Translations under genes and position numbers: made by a program
Source: Aegilops tauschii subsp. strangulata
Lineage: Eukaryota; Streptophyta; Magnoliopsida; Poales; Poaceae
Assembly: GCF_002575655.3 (NCBI RefSeq)
Contig: NC_053039.3
Location: 376,069,633 to 376,133,632 of the forward strand
Direction: 5' to 3'
Length of the DNA: 64,000 nucleotides
The notes under the pieces: model-generated
What the model was told of the DNA's origin: nothing
What the model saw: only the letters and a program-made list of their open reading frames with translations
Database searches by the model: none
Shown: positions 11,582 to 22,540 of the stretch, in pieces
Layout: every line of letters starts with the position of its first letter
How positions within the stretch are numbered: the first letter of the stretch is position 1

Positions 11582-11813
11582 CATCATTTAGGGTTTGTCG
11601 ACACCGAGGCATCCTAAAAGCTAAGCTTTTATCATTTAGGGTTTGTCGACGCCGAGGCACCCTAAAAGCCTAAGCGTACATCATTTAGGTTCTCATCGAC
11701 ACCGAGGCACCCTAAAAGCCAAGGTTTTATCATTTAGGGTTTGTCGACGCCGAGGCACCCTAAATGCTAAGTTAAGTTTTCATCATTTAGGGTTTATCGA
11801 TGCCGAGGCACCC
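11582..11813. repeat. Five-copy tandem repeat, about 48 bp unit
   Basis: The unit ATCATTTAGGGTTTGTCGAC..CCGAGGCACCCTAAA is repeated about five times just upstream of the TNP1-like start. Each unit holds an inverted pair, TTTAGGGT and ACCCTAAA, so each could fold as a small hairpin. Confidence 0.85.
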
Positions 11814-14237
11814 TAGGTTGACTGATATATATGGGTATCTTCTAATAATATACCCTACTTAATTAAGGACAAACACCAAGAGACAGTAAACATATCACAC
11901 TTCTGTATGTATAACACAAGAGGCAGTTGATCCTACTTAATTAAGTACTAAGATACCCCGGCCCATGCATTAGTCGCAAGTACCCCATATGTCCTATTTT
12001 TAGCAAAGTCATGCTAAAATTCACGGAAAATTTCAGCATGACCTTTGCTGAAAATAGGACATATGGAGTACCCGAATTTGCCGGAACGGAAGTTAATCGA
12101 CATTCCGGCAAACTCAAGGGCCTCTCGGGGTACCTGCAAAATCATCACGACACGATGGTCGGAGACAAAACCCAGCAAACTAGCACCACAATGTGCCTCT
12201 ACTTTCATATGGACAAAAAGCAGCTCAACTTATGTGAGCTTCCATTCCAGATCTAATAGCAGCAAGTTGTTCACTTGTACTTGCAGGCTAAGAAACATTC
12301 CAGATCTACATTCCAGTTCTTTCCAACTTATCTAACAGATTCCAGGACTATAGAATCGGAAGCTAAGAGGTAAAACAATTCGGAAAACTCATATTCGACG
12401 TAAAACAGCTCAAAACTACTCAGTGTTAGCAGCTCAACATACAGTTCAAGTGTAGAGGCACTACATAGTTCAACACACGACTCATACTAAAATCCATACT
12501 GCAACACCTGAAAAGAATTCTGCACACTCTAGATACATAAATCTCCAAATTAAGGGCACTTCAGTCCTATCTTTTCCGTTGTTGATAAACGGAAGAAAGC
12601 ATAATATAAGGAGAACCTTTTTCCAGTGTATCTTTCTTAGCAGTGACAAATGAAAGAAGAAGTTTTCTTTTTTGCAGTGAGCCATTGACAAAGACAAGAT
12701 CATTTGCTGAACCAAATGACACAAGATTTTCAGAATGCATAACCTAGAAAATTGGCTGGTACTTTAAACAAAAAAGATTTCAGATCTTCAGTTGTATGGG
12801 CACAAACACAACCACACAAGCATATGTAGATCACAAGTACAGCAGCAGCTGCAGTGAATACAGGCATAACAGCAGCAGCAGCAGGTTTAATTAACTACTG
12901 TCAACATCACATTGAAATCACATCACATTGAAATCACATCACAGTGCTGGAGAAAATTGATTGGATTTAATTATTTGTCCATCAACCACCTTTAACTAGC
13001 AAGTACAGACCAAAAAAGTATTGCACTAAAATCGTAGGTACCAGAAACACAGAACTCTAAAACAAATAGTCAAACCAGCTGTCACCCAAAAACTTGGTCA
13101 TGGTATATAATTCAACATGCATATAGTTTATGTAAACAAAAAGTAACACTGGGGAAAGGTTAAAAAAACAGTGGATGGTTTTATTTTCTAAGCTACTAAT
13201 ACAGCAAGCAGATAACTGGGGTACCGATGAGTATTACAGATTTAAAAGTGGCAGCAAGATTTCAACAGTAGAATAGTGCTGACTGTAGGCTGTAGCTACA
13301 TAAAGAGCATGTAGGAGTAGGACAGTAGAAGTTCTATGGCATATGCACATCTACTGCTGGTTCAGTAACGTGTCCCCTTGCAACTAGGGATAATAAAGAT
13401 TGGCAGACTTTGTGTGAGGATAAACTAGTCTTCTTAACTTGATACTGAGCAGAGCAATCATACGCTGTCAACATAAGTGAGCCAAGCCTGACAGGCATTA
13501 GCAGTTTAGCACCGATATGGACCATTTGATGTATTACAGTGAGAAAAATCTGTAGCTATACACTGCAAAACGCTGAAGAAACAGAGCACAAACACACAGC
13601 AGGCCCAAATTTGTGTGTAGTCAAGGTCCTGCAACCAGTTCACTGAAGAAACAAAAATGATCCATGGAAGAACTCACCTCGGTGGACGCGGTCGCAGACA
13701 AGGTCGTAGACGGCGGCGGAGCAGAGATGAGGTCGCAGACGCAGTCGTGGTGCTCCGGTGGACGCGGCTGCATCAATCGTTTGAATTGACATTTAATCAA
13801 ACACCTCACAGGCAAGAACAGAAGGTGGAGACAGAGAAGAGAGGGGATCGAGCAGAGAGGGAGAGAGCAAGGAGGAAGGAGCAGAGAGGGAGAGGGCAGG
13901 GCGTGGTGGCTCACCGGTGACGTCGGAGGAGAGGCCCCGACGAGCACGTCTACAGCGGCGAGCACGTCTACTAGGGGCGGGCGAGCACGTCTACAGCGGC
14001 GAGTTCGGCTCTGCTTCCGCTTCCGCTCTGCTTCCCCGAGGAAGAAGAGGCGGAGATGGTGGGGGCGGAAGGGCTCGTCGCCGCCGGTGAAGACTGAAGA
14101 CTACGGCTGGAGCGCGAGGGTCGGAGCGGGGGAGGCGGCGGGGGCGCGGGGGCGCCGGCGGCGCAGTACGGGTCGGGGCACTGGGCGGGTGAGAGAGATG
14201 GGGAAGATAGAAAGGACTGGGGATTTTAGTGGGGGGG
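11814..14237. other. CACTA intergenic DNA between the TNP2 and TNP1-like genes
   Basis: No coding region is recognised. It holds an inverted repeat (AGCAAAGTCATGCT at 12002-12015 against AGCATGACCTTTGCT at 12035-12049) and a block (12027-12140) resembling one upstream of TNP2. AT-rich DNA with CAGCAG runs near 12840-12890 follows, then a GC-rich purine-rich stretch (13650-14230). Confidence 0.4.
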
Positions 14238-14405
14238 AAGGGTTAGCAATGGCGCACCCCCGAGCGATGCGCCATTAGAATTTTTTTTTGTATAGCAATG
14301 GCGCATCCCGGAGAGGTGCGCCATTAGTAATCTTTTTTTAATAGCAATGGCGCACCCCAGAGAGGTGCGCCATTAGTAATTTTTTTTGTATAGCAATGGC
14401 GCTCG
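14238..14405. repeat. Internal copy of subterminal-type repeats
   Basis: Three pairs of AGCAATGGCGCACC ... GGTGCGCCATTAG units separated by short T runs, with a fourth unit starting near 14392. They look like the end arrays but lie 4.7 kb inside the element, between its two genes. No CACTA terminus is next to them. Confidence 0.8.
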
Positions 14406-14909
14406 GGGGGAGGGAGGGGGAACCGAGCGAGGAGACAGGGGAGGGTGCGGGGGGTCGGCGGCGGCGGTGGAGCGGGGAGGGTGCGGGGGGTCGGCGACGG
14501 CGGTGGAGCGGGGAGGGTGAGGGGGGTCGGCGGCGGCGGTGGGTGCTCGGCGGCGGCGGAGCGGGGAAGGGTGCAGGGGGTCGGCGGCGGCGGTGGAGCG
14601 CGGGAGGGTGGGGGGGTGCTCAGCGGCGAGGGGATCTGGCGAGGGGGGATAGCGATCGAGATGGAGGGGGATCGAGATCGAGTGTCGACCTCAGGAATAT
14701 TCAATATTTTTTCATATTGAATATGAAAAAATATCATCAAATTTAAAAAATATTCTTGAATTCAAAAAGTGCCCATGAAATTTAAAAATATTCATGAGTT
14801 CAAAAAATATTAATAATAAACATAAATAAATATTCATGAGGACACTAGAACAGAAGAAATATCATTTCAATATGTCGAAATACAATCGAGAAATGGAGTT
14901 CTTAGCTAG
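14406..14909. other. G-rich block and palindrome
   Basis: 14406-14690 is strongly G-rich with repeated GGGTCGGCGGCGGCGGTGG. A perfect palindrome follows at 14704-14734, with arms ATATTTTTTCATAT and ATATGAAAAAATAT and a 3-base loop. The rest is AT-rich 3' flank of TNP2. Confidence 0.5.
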
Positions 14910-17900
14910 CTATCTGTTCACAATCTTCTTGCCCTTATTTTTCGTAAATGGAGTTCTTCTCTTGAACGGACGTCCTTTAGGCAGGGTGGTCCTGCTTCTT
15001 CTTGTGGTGTATGCTGATACTTCATCGTCGTCGTCATGTTCCATCTTCGGGTCGCCGTACTTGTCGAAGTCTTGCTCATTGGCAACTCCATCCATTCCGA
15101 TGATCTTCCTTTTGCCTCTCATGACAACACGACTGGGCTTTGACGGGTCGGTAATGAAGAAGCATTGGTCCACTTGGGAAACCAGTACCCATGGCTCATT
15201 TTTCGCGGTGACGTTCGCGCCTGCGGTCTTGGATTTGGCTTCGGGTATAACCATGGTGGTGAAATACCGGTCTTCTTTTATGACGCTCTTGACCCATCTG
15301 ACACGGAACATCGGGACCTTCTCTCCAGCGTAGCTCAGCTCCCAGATCTCCTCGATCCTTCCGTAGTATCTGTCCTTGTCGTTACCGGTGTAGGATTCCA
15401 TCGTTACCCCGGAGTTCTGATAACCATCGCTCTTCATGTCCTTGTCCTCGGTGTAGAATGTGTAGCCGTTGATATCGTACGCCTCATACGTCATCAGGTT
15501 GTGCTCGGCGCCATGTGACAAGGCGAATATGAGTTGTTCTTCCGTGAAAGAATCCTCATGTAAAGGGTACGACAGAAGCTTCTGCTTGAACCAACGCGTG
15601 AAACATGAGTTGTGCTCTTTGATTATATCTCCGTCCGTCCTCTGTTGGCCTCGGTCATTTTACGTCTTCTCAATAAACGTTTTGTGCTGTACCACCCAAG
15701 GATCGACCACGTCTATGTGTTGTAGCGCGACTAGGTTTGCTCTTTCAAAGTCGGCGAGTCGACCATCGAAGTCGACATGCATTTCGCGGCGACCCTCACG
15801 GTGACCCCATCCAGCGAGCCTGCCGAGGTGCCTGTTGACGGGCAGACCAACGGGGTTCTCGATGCCTAGATAATTCGTGCAGTAGGAGATGCACTCTTCG
15901 GTCAAAAAGCCCCTGGCTATGCTTCCCTCGGTCAGAAAGCCCCTGGCTATGCCTAGATAATTCGTGCAGTAGGAGACCAACTGGAAGTATCTGCGTCATC
16001 AGCACGTGACAGTCGTGAGACTTCATCCCGCTGAACTTCTGCTTCGCTGAGTCTAGGTATCTGCTTATCTTCCCCGCGTAACCGTAAGGAAGTTTTACTC
16101 CTACGAGGCAGGTGAAAAACGGATCGATCTCCTCCTGACTTAGAGTGAAGCACGCGGGAGGGAAGTCATTTCCGGTCTTCTTGGCCTTTTTGCCTTTGCG
16201 ACGACTTTCCGTGTCCTGCTTCGCCTCATCATCATCATCATCATTAGCGTGAAGCTCCTCCCTGATGCCCATTGATTTCAAGTCTGCCCTTACTTTCGGC
16301 CCATCTTTGGTCCTCTCTGGCATGTTGAGCAGGGTACCAAGCAGACTCTCGCACACGTTCTTCGTGATATGCATGACATCAAGGCTGTGAGGCACACGGT
16401 GGATCTTCCAGTACGGCAAGTCCCAGAAAACAGACCTCGTTTTTCATACCTTCAGCAGTGGCTCTGGCGCCTTTCGCTTCTTTCCCGGCTCTAGCGCCTT
16501 TTGCTTCTTTCCCGGCAGTGGGCAATCTTTCCAATTTTTCAACAGCTTGTCTATTTCCTCGCCGCTCCTCGTACGAGGGCGTCTTCGGGGTTCGGTTTCA
16601 CCATCGAACAGATCCTTGTGTTTCCTCCACGGGTCATCGTCGCGAAGCCACCTTCGATGTCCCATGAACACGGTTTTCGAAGACCCGGCATCTCTATCTC
16701 GCTGGCGATACGTTGTGTCATCCATGCACCTGACGCATCCAGAAAATCCGTGGACCACCTGCCCCGCGAGATATCCGAAACCGAGATAGTCGTGCACCGT
16801 CGTGAGCAGTGCGGCTCTCATAGGGAAATATTCTTTCTCTGCGGCGTCCCACGTATTGGCTGGCGTTTTCCACAGCGTGTCTAGCTCCTCTTTCAGCAGC
16901 CCCAGATACAGATTGATGTCGTTCCCTGGTTGTTTCGGCCCTTCAATTAGCATACTCATGTGAATGTACTTCCTCTTCATGCACAACCAGGGGAAGGTTG
17001 TACATCCACACAAACACAGGCCAGGTGCTATGTGTGCTTCTCTGGCTGCCAAACGGATTGACTCCATCGGTGCTTGCGCCCAGCACGATGTTCCTTAGAT
17101 CGTTCCCAAATTCTGGGTGTTCGAAGTTCAACGCTTGCCACTGGCTCCCATCCTTAGGGTGACTCAGCATCTTGTCTTTTTTATTTATCTCCGGATCATT
17201 TGCGTCATCTTCTCGCTTCTTCTTCTCCCTATCCGCGTGCCAACGCAGGAGCTTTGCTACCTTAGGGTCCGCGAAATACCGCTGCAGACGAGGAGTGATC
17301 GGAAAGTACCACACCACTTTTCGAGGAGCTTTCTTCCTCTTCTTGTATCGAGTGACGCCGCACACCGGACATATGGTAGACTCCGCGTGCTCGTCCCGAT
17401 AAATGATGCAATTGTTCATGCACACATAGTATTTCACGTGCGGTAAATCCAGAGGACACACGATTTTCTTCGCCTCCTCGAAACTGGTTGGGCACTTGTT
17501 CCCCTTGGGAAGACGTTCGTGCCAGAATGACATGTTCTCATCGAAGCATGCGTCGGTCATTTTGTGTTTTACCTTCATCTCCAGAGCCATGAGCGTTACT
17601 TTCAGGCGGGTATCCTCGGGCCTGCATCCTTCATACAATGGAGTAACCGCGTCTATCTCCAGTTGATCCAGCTTGGCTTTCTCTCGGGCGGCAGCTCTTG
17701 CATTATCCGTCTGCTTGAGAAGCAGCTCTTGAATATGAGGGTCCTGCACCCAGCCCATCGATGGTCCATCGTCGTCTGCTCCGCCGGCATCTTCATCTTC
17801 ATGATCATGCCCTTCGTCTGCTCCCGCATCTTCCTCATCATCATGTCCGGCATCTTCTACATGATGACTGTGTACAGCATCACCGTCGTGATCATGTCCT

Positions 17901-18205
17901 AGAGATTCTTCGTCTTCTCGCCCGCCCGAGCCGCGGTGGTTGTCTTGCTGCCCATCCTCATTTCTTGCCCGACCCCCATGGACGACTTCATAGTCATCTT
18001 CATCACCTTGCCACCGATAGCCATCCATGAAACCACGCAAGAGCAGGTGGTCCCGCACCTGCCCGGAATCCGGGTCCGCAATAAGGCTCTTCAGCTTGCA
18101 TCTTCGACACGGACATCTTATCTCCGTCTCGTTTTTTTCAAGCATCTCGGCCTTCGCGGAGCTCAAAAATCTATTCACGATGCCTTCGGTCATCGTGCGA
18201 ACCAT
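14910..18205 (-). pseudogene. TNP2-type CACTA transposase, broken
   Basis: TNP2 (TNPD-like) is the DNA-cutting transposase of CACTA elements. Domain order on the minus strand: transposase-associated zinc region (18205-17950, IRCPCRRCKLKSL), an acidic His/Asp-rich linker, the tnp2/Transposase_21 core (17450-16000: YYVCMNNCIIYRDEHA, CPVCG, CMDDTTYR, HSLDVMHITKNVCESLLG), then DUF4216 (15521-14910). The DUF4218 region is missing: after HVLMTQILPV (about 15985) the sequence jumps to ARGFLTE..SYCTNYLGIENP in another frame, with short duplications at the join. Other lesions: frameshift near 17003; TGA for Trp at 16444-16446 (KTRSVFWDLPYW follows in frame); TAA at 15660-15662. It cannot make a full transposase. 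Confidence 0.88.
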
Positions 18206-18682
18206 GGTCGCCTACGGGGTAGAGCAAAACGATATTTTAGAACCAAGAAAAAATTTGGCATGACTTTCCCTAAAAATAGGACCAAAAAGAATGCATAATG
18301 CCAAAATTCTCGCCGAAACGGAAATGAATCAACATTCCGGCAAAATATTGGCAACTATCGCATTTCAAATACCGGTACCTGCAAACACAAACATATATGC
18401 AACACCACAAACATATGCAACACCACTAACATACATAGATCTAGCTAGGCCATAAAAAGTGCATGTGCACGTTGTTTGAGAGGGAGAACAACATAAAGAT
18501 AGCTTCCCCTTACTTACCTATCAAAAAAAGGTAATTTAACCACTTAATTTGGATGAATTTATGATGCAAATGAGGTGAGGAGAAGGAGGCAGCCGAGACA
18601 AGCTTGGAGGAGGAGGTGGAGAGAATGAAGTGGGGAAAGTGAGTGGGTAGGTGTGGCTGTCCAAAATATCTAACTCGTCCCA
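18206..18682 (-). other. 5' region of the CACTA transposase gene
   Basis: Untranslated or promoter DNA ahead of TNP2. Bases 18251-18386 resemble 12027-12140 ahead of the TNP1-like gene (shared ACATTCCGGCAAA and GTACCTGCAAA). No clear TATA box was identified. Confidence 0.4.
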
Positions 18683-19100
18683 GGTTACTAATGGCGCACC
18701 ACCACCCAATGCGCCATTAGTAACCCTGGTTACTAATGGCGCACCTGCTGGTGGTGCGCCATTAGTAGTTTTGTAAAAAAAAGACACTAATGGCGCGCGC
18801 TTTTCTCTGGTGCGCCATTAGTAGTTTTGCAAAAAAATAAAAAATAAAAAAATATAGTAGTGGCGCACTATGTGACTGGTGCGCCATTACTAGTTAGAAC
18901 TAGTAATGGCGCACTGTGCCCTGATGCGCCATTAGTATGTTTGGAAAAATAAAAAATTTGTTACTAATGGCGCATCGTGTGTCTGGTGCGCCATTAGTGT
19001 CTTTCACACTAATGGCGCACCAGCACATGGTGCGTCACTGCTATATAGCAATGGCGCACCACATGTCTGGTGCGCCATTAGTGGCCATTCCATCTATATC
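18683..19100. repeat. Right subterminal repeat array of the first CACTA
   Basis: About seven head-to-head pairs of CTAATGGCGCACC and GGTGCGCCATTAG, separated by AT-rich spacers, running up to the 16-bp TIR. It mirrors the left array. Confidence 0.88.
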
Positions 19101-19316
19101 CCTTTTCCTAGTAGTGTGTACTTCTCGGAGTGGTCGCATCAGTCGAATCTTTGAGTGGTCAAAAGGGAAAAAGAGTATGGTCTCACTAAAAGGGAATATT
19201 TGAATAAGCTCAAAAGAGAGGAGAGGTAAAAGATCTTTTTGAAAAGAAAGTTATAGAGGAAAAATCTTTCCTATGGGCTTGCCAGTTTCTAGGGTCACGT
19301 CCTACAGTCAACATGT

Positions 19317-19328
19317 GCTCTGATACCA
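19317..19328 (-). other. Primer-binding site of the gypsy element
   Basis: The minus strand reads TGGTATCAGAGC, complementary to the 3' end of initiator tRNA-Met, three bases inside the 5' LTR. It fixes the orientation. Leader DNA 19117-19316 between it and the CACTA holds no gene. Confidence 0.92.
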
Positions 19329-19331
19329 TCT

Positions 19332-22300
19332 TGTAGCGACCCGACATCAGACGGTTAAGTCACTATGCTTAAGTGTCATCCCTGGATCGGTATGCTGACA
19401 CACACAGTACTCGAGGATTTATAACAGAGGTAAATCACATGTACAAAATAACGTAAATACTATTACCTCAATCCAAATAGCGGAAGTAACAAGGTTGTGG
19501 ATTCCCATCAACACCAGCGGTAAAGTTGAGTGTAAAAATCATAACCCTAACGTATCACTTACTCGTCGTAAGAATCCTGCAACATGAGACGTTGCAGCCA
19601 CAAAGGGTCGGTACATTGAATGTACTGGCAAATTCACAACATAGAGAAATGATGAACAATGACTATCACTACATGCATAGATGGCTGGTGGAAAAGCTCT
19701 ATGGTTATAAGGTTTTTGCAAAAAGCCAATTTTTCCCTACTGCAAAGGAATATAATTTATTTAACTACAAAGTTGGTTGAAAAATATTGAGAAGGTAAAC
19801 CCCCTCTCAATCCCAATTAAAAGTAATCATTAACAACCCAACAAATTATTTAAATAACGTAATGAGATCAACAGGATAATCCAAGAACCAGATACTCAAG
19901 ATTGTCCATAACCGGGGACACGGCTAACCATGATTAGTTTGTACACTCTGCAGAGGTTTTCACACTTTTCCCCACAAGACTCGATCTCCTCCGTTGGATT
20001 TCTCGCACTACATGGTGTTTGAGAAACGGATGACCGAGACACAGTCTTTCAGAAGCGTTAGCACCTTACGATGGGTAGACCGGTACACCTACATCCCCTA
20101 CATCTGCTAGTCTACCACTGTAAGAGTTCACACAACTTAATCAACTATGCTAGAGCCCATAATAGCTTGTGGCTGCACACAGAAGTTTCTAGCATGAATA
20201 ATCTCATGATCCCTTTGAGCCTGGGTGGCGGTCCATAGGAGAATCACACGATACCCCAGGATTTCCAAAAAAAGGCAATCACTGGGTACCCCAGGTGCCT
20301 CAATCCACCCAGATGTGTATTTAATTTGCCACCTTAAGTTTAACCATTAATTAACAATCTCACATCTATCATGAATACGCTCAAAACCCAATCCACGTCT
20401 ACGAGCATAGCATTGCAATATAAGCATAATGTAATAGTAACTCCAAGGTTTGAATGCAGGGCAATAGGTTCCTACCTCATCAACTACTTCCCAAAACCCA
20501 GATGTTATCAATTCCTAACCATGTAATGTTTGAGGGTGAAACTAATGCATAAAAACTGGGTATGAAAGGGATATGATCAAAGTGTAAACTTACCTGTACT
20601 ATTGATGAAGATGATTCGCACTCAAAACCCTTGATAGTTCTTCTCGTCACACTCCGGTCAATCTATCGTAAGCAGGCAATAGTAACCACACATAAGCAAT
20701 CACTCAAAAGATCGGAAAGAATAAAGAAACAATTTGGACAACATCAAAACCAAGCAAATAACTCTTGCAACATAAAACAATTTCTAACAGTACCAAAATT
20801 ATATGAATTTGGCCTTATCAGAAAGTTTAGGTCAAGAGCTTTAATTTGCAAAAAGAATCAACTAAATCGGAGTTATAAAACTCAAGTTACGATCAACAAA
20901 AGTTTGAATTCAAAACTGATCTAATTCAAAATTTAAAATTTCAAAAACATGTTTGAGTTGGATTACTGGATAAAGGGGATCATAACGAAGAAGTGGGCGT
21001 TGGTTTCGTTGGATTTGGACAAACGAGTAAAAAGCTATGCTAGTTTGAAAAACAGAGGCCAATCTGTCAATAAAATACTCACAAACGAGTCCCTGGCAAA
21101 AAACTAAAATAAAAGAAAAAGACTAAATAGCGAACGTTCGCTACAGAAGCTTATATGACGAAAACGTTCGCTGCGAAGACCAAAACAACGAACGTTCACT
21201 ACTTAACTAGGTTATTAAGAAAAACCGGGTTTAACCAAAAGAACCGAAGGCTGAAAAAATAAACCGGATCGGACCGGGCGGTTTTACCGGTCCACGGCGG
21301 GTCAACGGGACGACGGTTTCCGGCGGCTGCAAGGAGAAGTGCGGCGGCGGATGCGGCGCGTCACCGGCGAGACGGCGGCGGGCTGCGCGGCGCGGGAGGT
21401 GGCTACGGCGGCGCGGGGCGGCGCTAGGCGGCGAGCGGCAGCTAGCGGCGCGGGACGACGAGAAGAGGCGATGCGGGAAATGCGGCGGCGGCGGCGCTAG
21501 TGCGAGGGTGTGGCAACGGCTCTGGATGCGTGCGGCGGCGCGGCGAGATGCGGGTAAGGAGAGAGGGGCCCGGGGTGCGGCTATATAAAGGGAGGCGAGG
21601 CGGTGGCTTTGCGTGCGCGAGGGGGCAAGGCGGTCACGGAGTCCGGGCGGCGTACGGACGTCGAGGCGGCGGCGGTTGCGGCAGCGCTCGGGACTCTGTA
21701 CCGAGCTCGGTGGCGAGGCGGACGGCGCGTCGGGCCGGCTGGGCCGTGGCCTGGTTGGGCTGGCCCGGTACGGTCGGTCCAGAATTTTTTTTTAAATAAC
21801 TTTTTTTTAAAACACAGACCAAAAATAATAAAAACAAATAAAAAATATAGGCGTACAATATATCAAAATTTTCAAAAAAAGATTTCCTACAGCATGAACA
21901 TTTTTCTAACGTCAAATAAAATAGACAAGAATTCAATTAAATCAAACACTGTTGCTGCTCTAATAAAATCCAATAAAAATCATTTTAAAAATACCAAAAT
22001 TAATTCAAATTTATTTCTCTCCAATTTTCTGATGTAGGGAATCATTTTACCCTAATTTCTGTATATTTTATTTTTGGAGAAAAAATAATTTGAATAAAAC
22101 CCAATAACTCCAAATTGAAAATAATTTTCAAAAGGACTTTAAATTTGATCCTTTTAAACTCCCAACTCATATTTCATATGTTTTGAAGAAGTCATTTTAT
22201 CTTCTCTCATGAAAATCATTGAGTTGCTTGAAGTTTATGAATTGGAAATATTTTCGAATGAAATTCAAAAATTTTGAAATACCCTTTTCATTTAATTAAA

Positions 22301-22540
22301 TAGAAGAAGTCATGTCATCTTCTCTCGAGGGTTTTGTATTTGAAAAGGATTTGAATTCCCGGAGATCAAAATGCAAAAAGGTGAAAGTTTGGGAAAGTCC
22401 TTTTATTCCATCTCATTTAACTTTCGAAAAGTTTCGAATTTCACTCACTTTCAGTCAATCAATCACACAACACTCAAATAATCAGTCAAAACTATCTATT
22501 TATTATAACGTTCCAAAATTTAGAATTTTGGGATGTTACA
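19332..22540 (-). repeat. 5' LTR of the gypsy element, 3209 bp
   Basis: Bounded by TGTAGCGACCC at the left and GGGATGTTACA at the right, so TG...CA on both strands. It matches 1-2917 with scattered substitutions and small indels. The 97-codon frames inside both LTRs (1000-1293, 20631-20924) share no known domain and are probably chance. Confidence 0.94.

Larger units (their letters stand above)
6792..19116 (-). mobile_element. CACTA (En/Spm) transposon, 12.3 kb, complete ends
   Basis: The terminal inverted repeats CACTACTAGGAAAAGG (6792-6807 and, inverted, 19101-19116) match at 16 of 16 bases. The flanks are TGT at 6789-6791 and TGT at 19117-19119, the 3-bp target duplication typical of CACTA elements. 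Subterminal arrays of TACTAATGGCGCACC and its complement lie inside both ends. All gene remnants are on the minus strand: TNP2-type transposase (18205-14910), a TNP1/Ulp1-like gene (11513-7949) and a small ORF (7703-7449). The two large genes are broken, so movement would need transposase from elsewhere. Confidence 0.95.
1..22540 (-). mobile_element. Ty3/gypsy LTR retrotransposon, Tekay/Del-like, 3' LTR cut by the window edge
   Basis: The element reads on the minus strand. Its 5' LTR is 19332-22540, its primer-binding site 19317-19328, and its 3' LTR 1-2917, of which about 303 bp lie left of the window. Gag and integrase remnants lie at 4094-5783. The integrase wording (FWWTGMKKDIAEYV, KAEHQKPAGLLQPMPIPGW, VGPYRVLERMGEVANKL) fits plant Tekay/Del gypsy elements. 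The LTR starts TGTAACATCCC on the minus strand, which suggests a Fatima-type Triticeae family, but I could not check this. Internal DNA is interrupted by a CACTA transposon (6792-19116). Protease, RT and RNase H are missing, so the copy is non-autonomous. The bases after 22540 are attttct; the other flank is outside, so no target duplication can be tested. Confidence 0.88.

Noticed and set aside
14324..14746. Pro- or Gly-rich frames of 91-138 codons
   Set aside because: Produced by the GGCGG simple repeats and subterminal hairpins of the CACTA.
15469..15804. Plus-strand 111-codon frame
   Set aside because: Antisense shadow of the DUF4216 region of TNP2.
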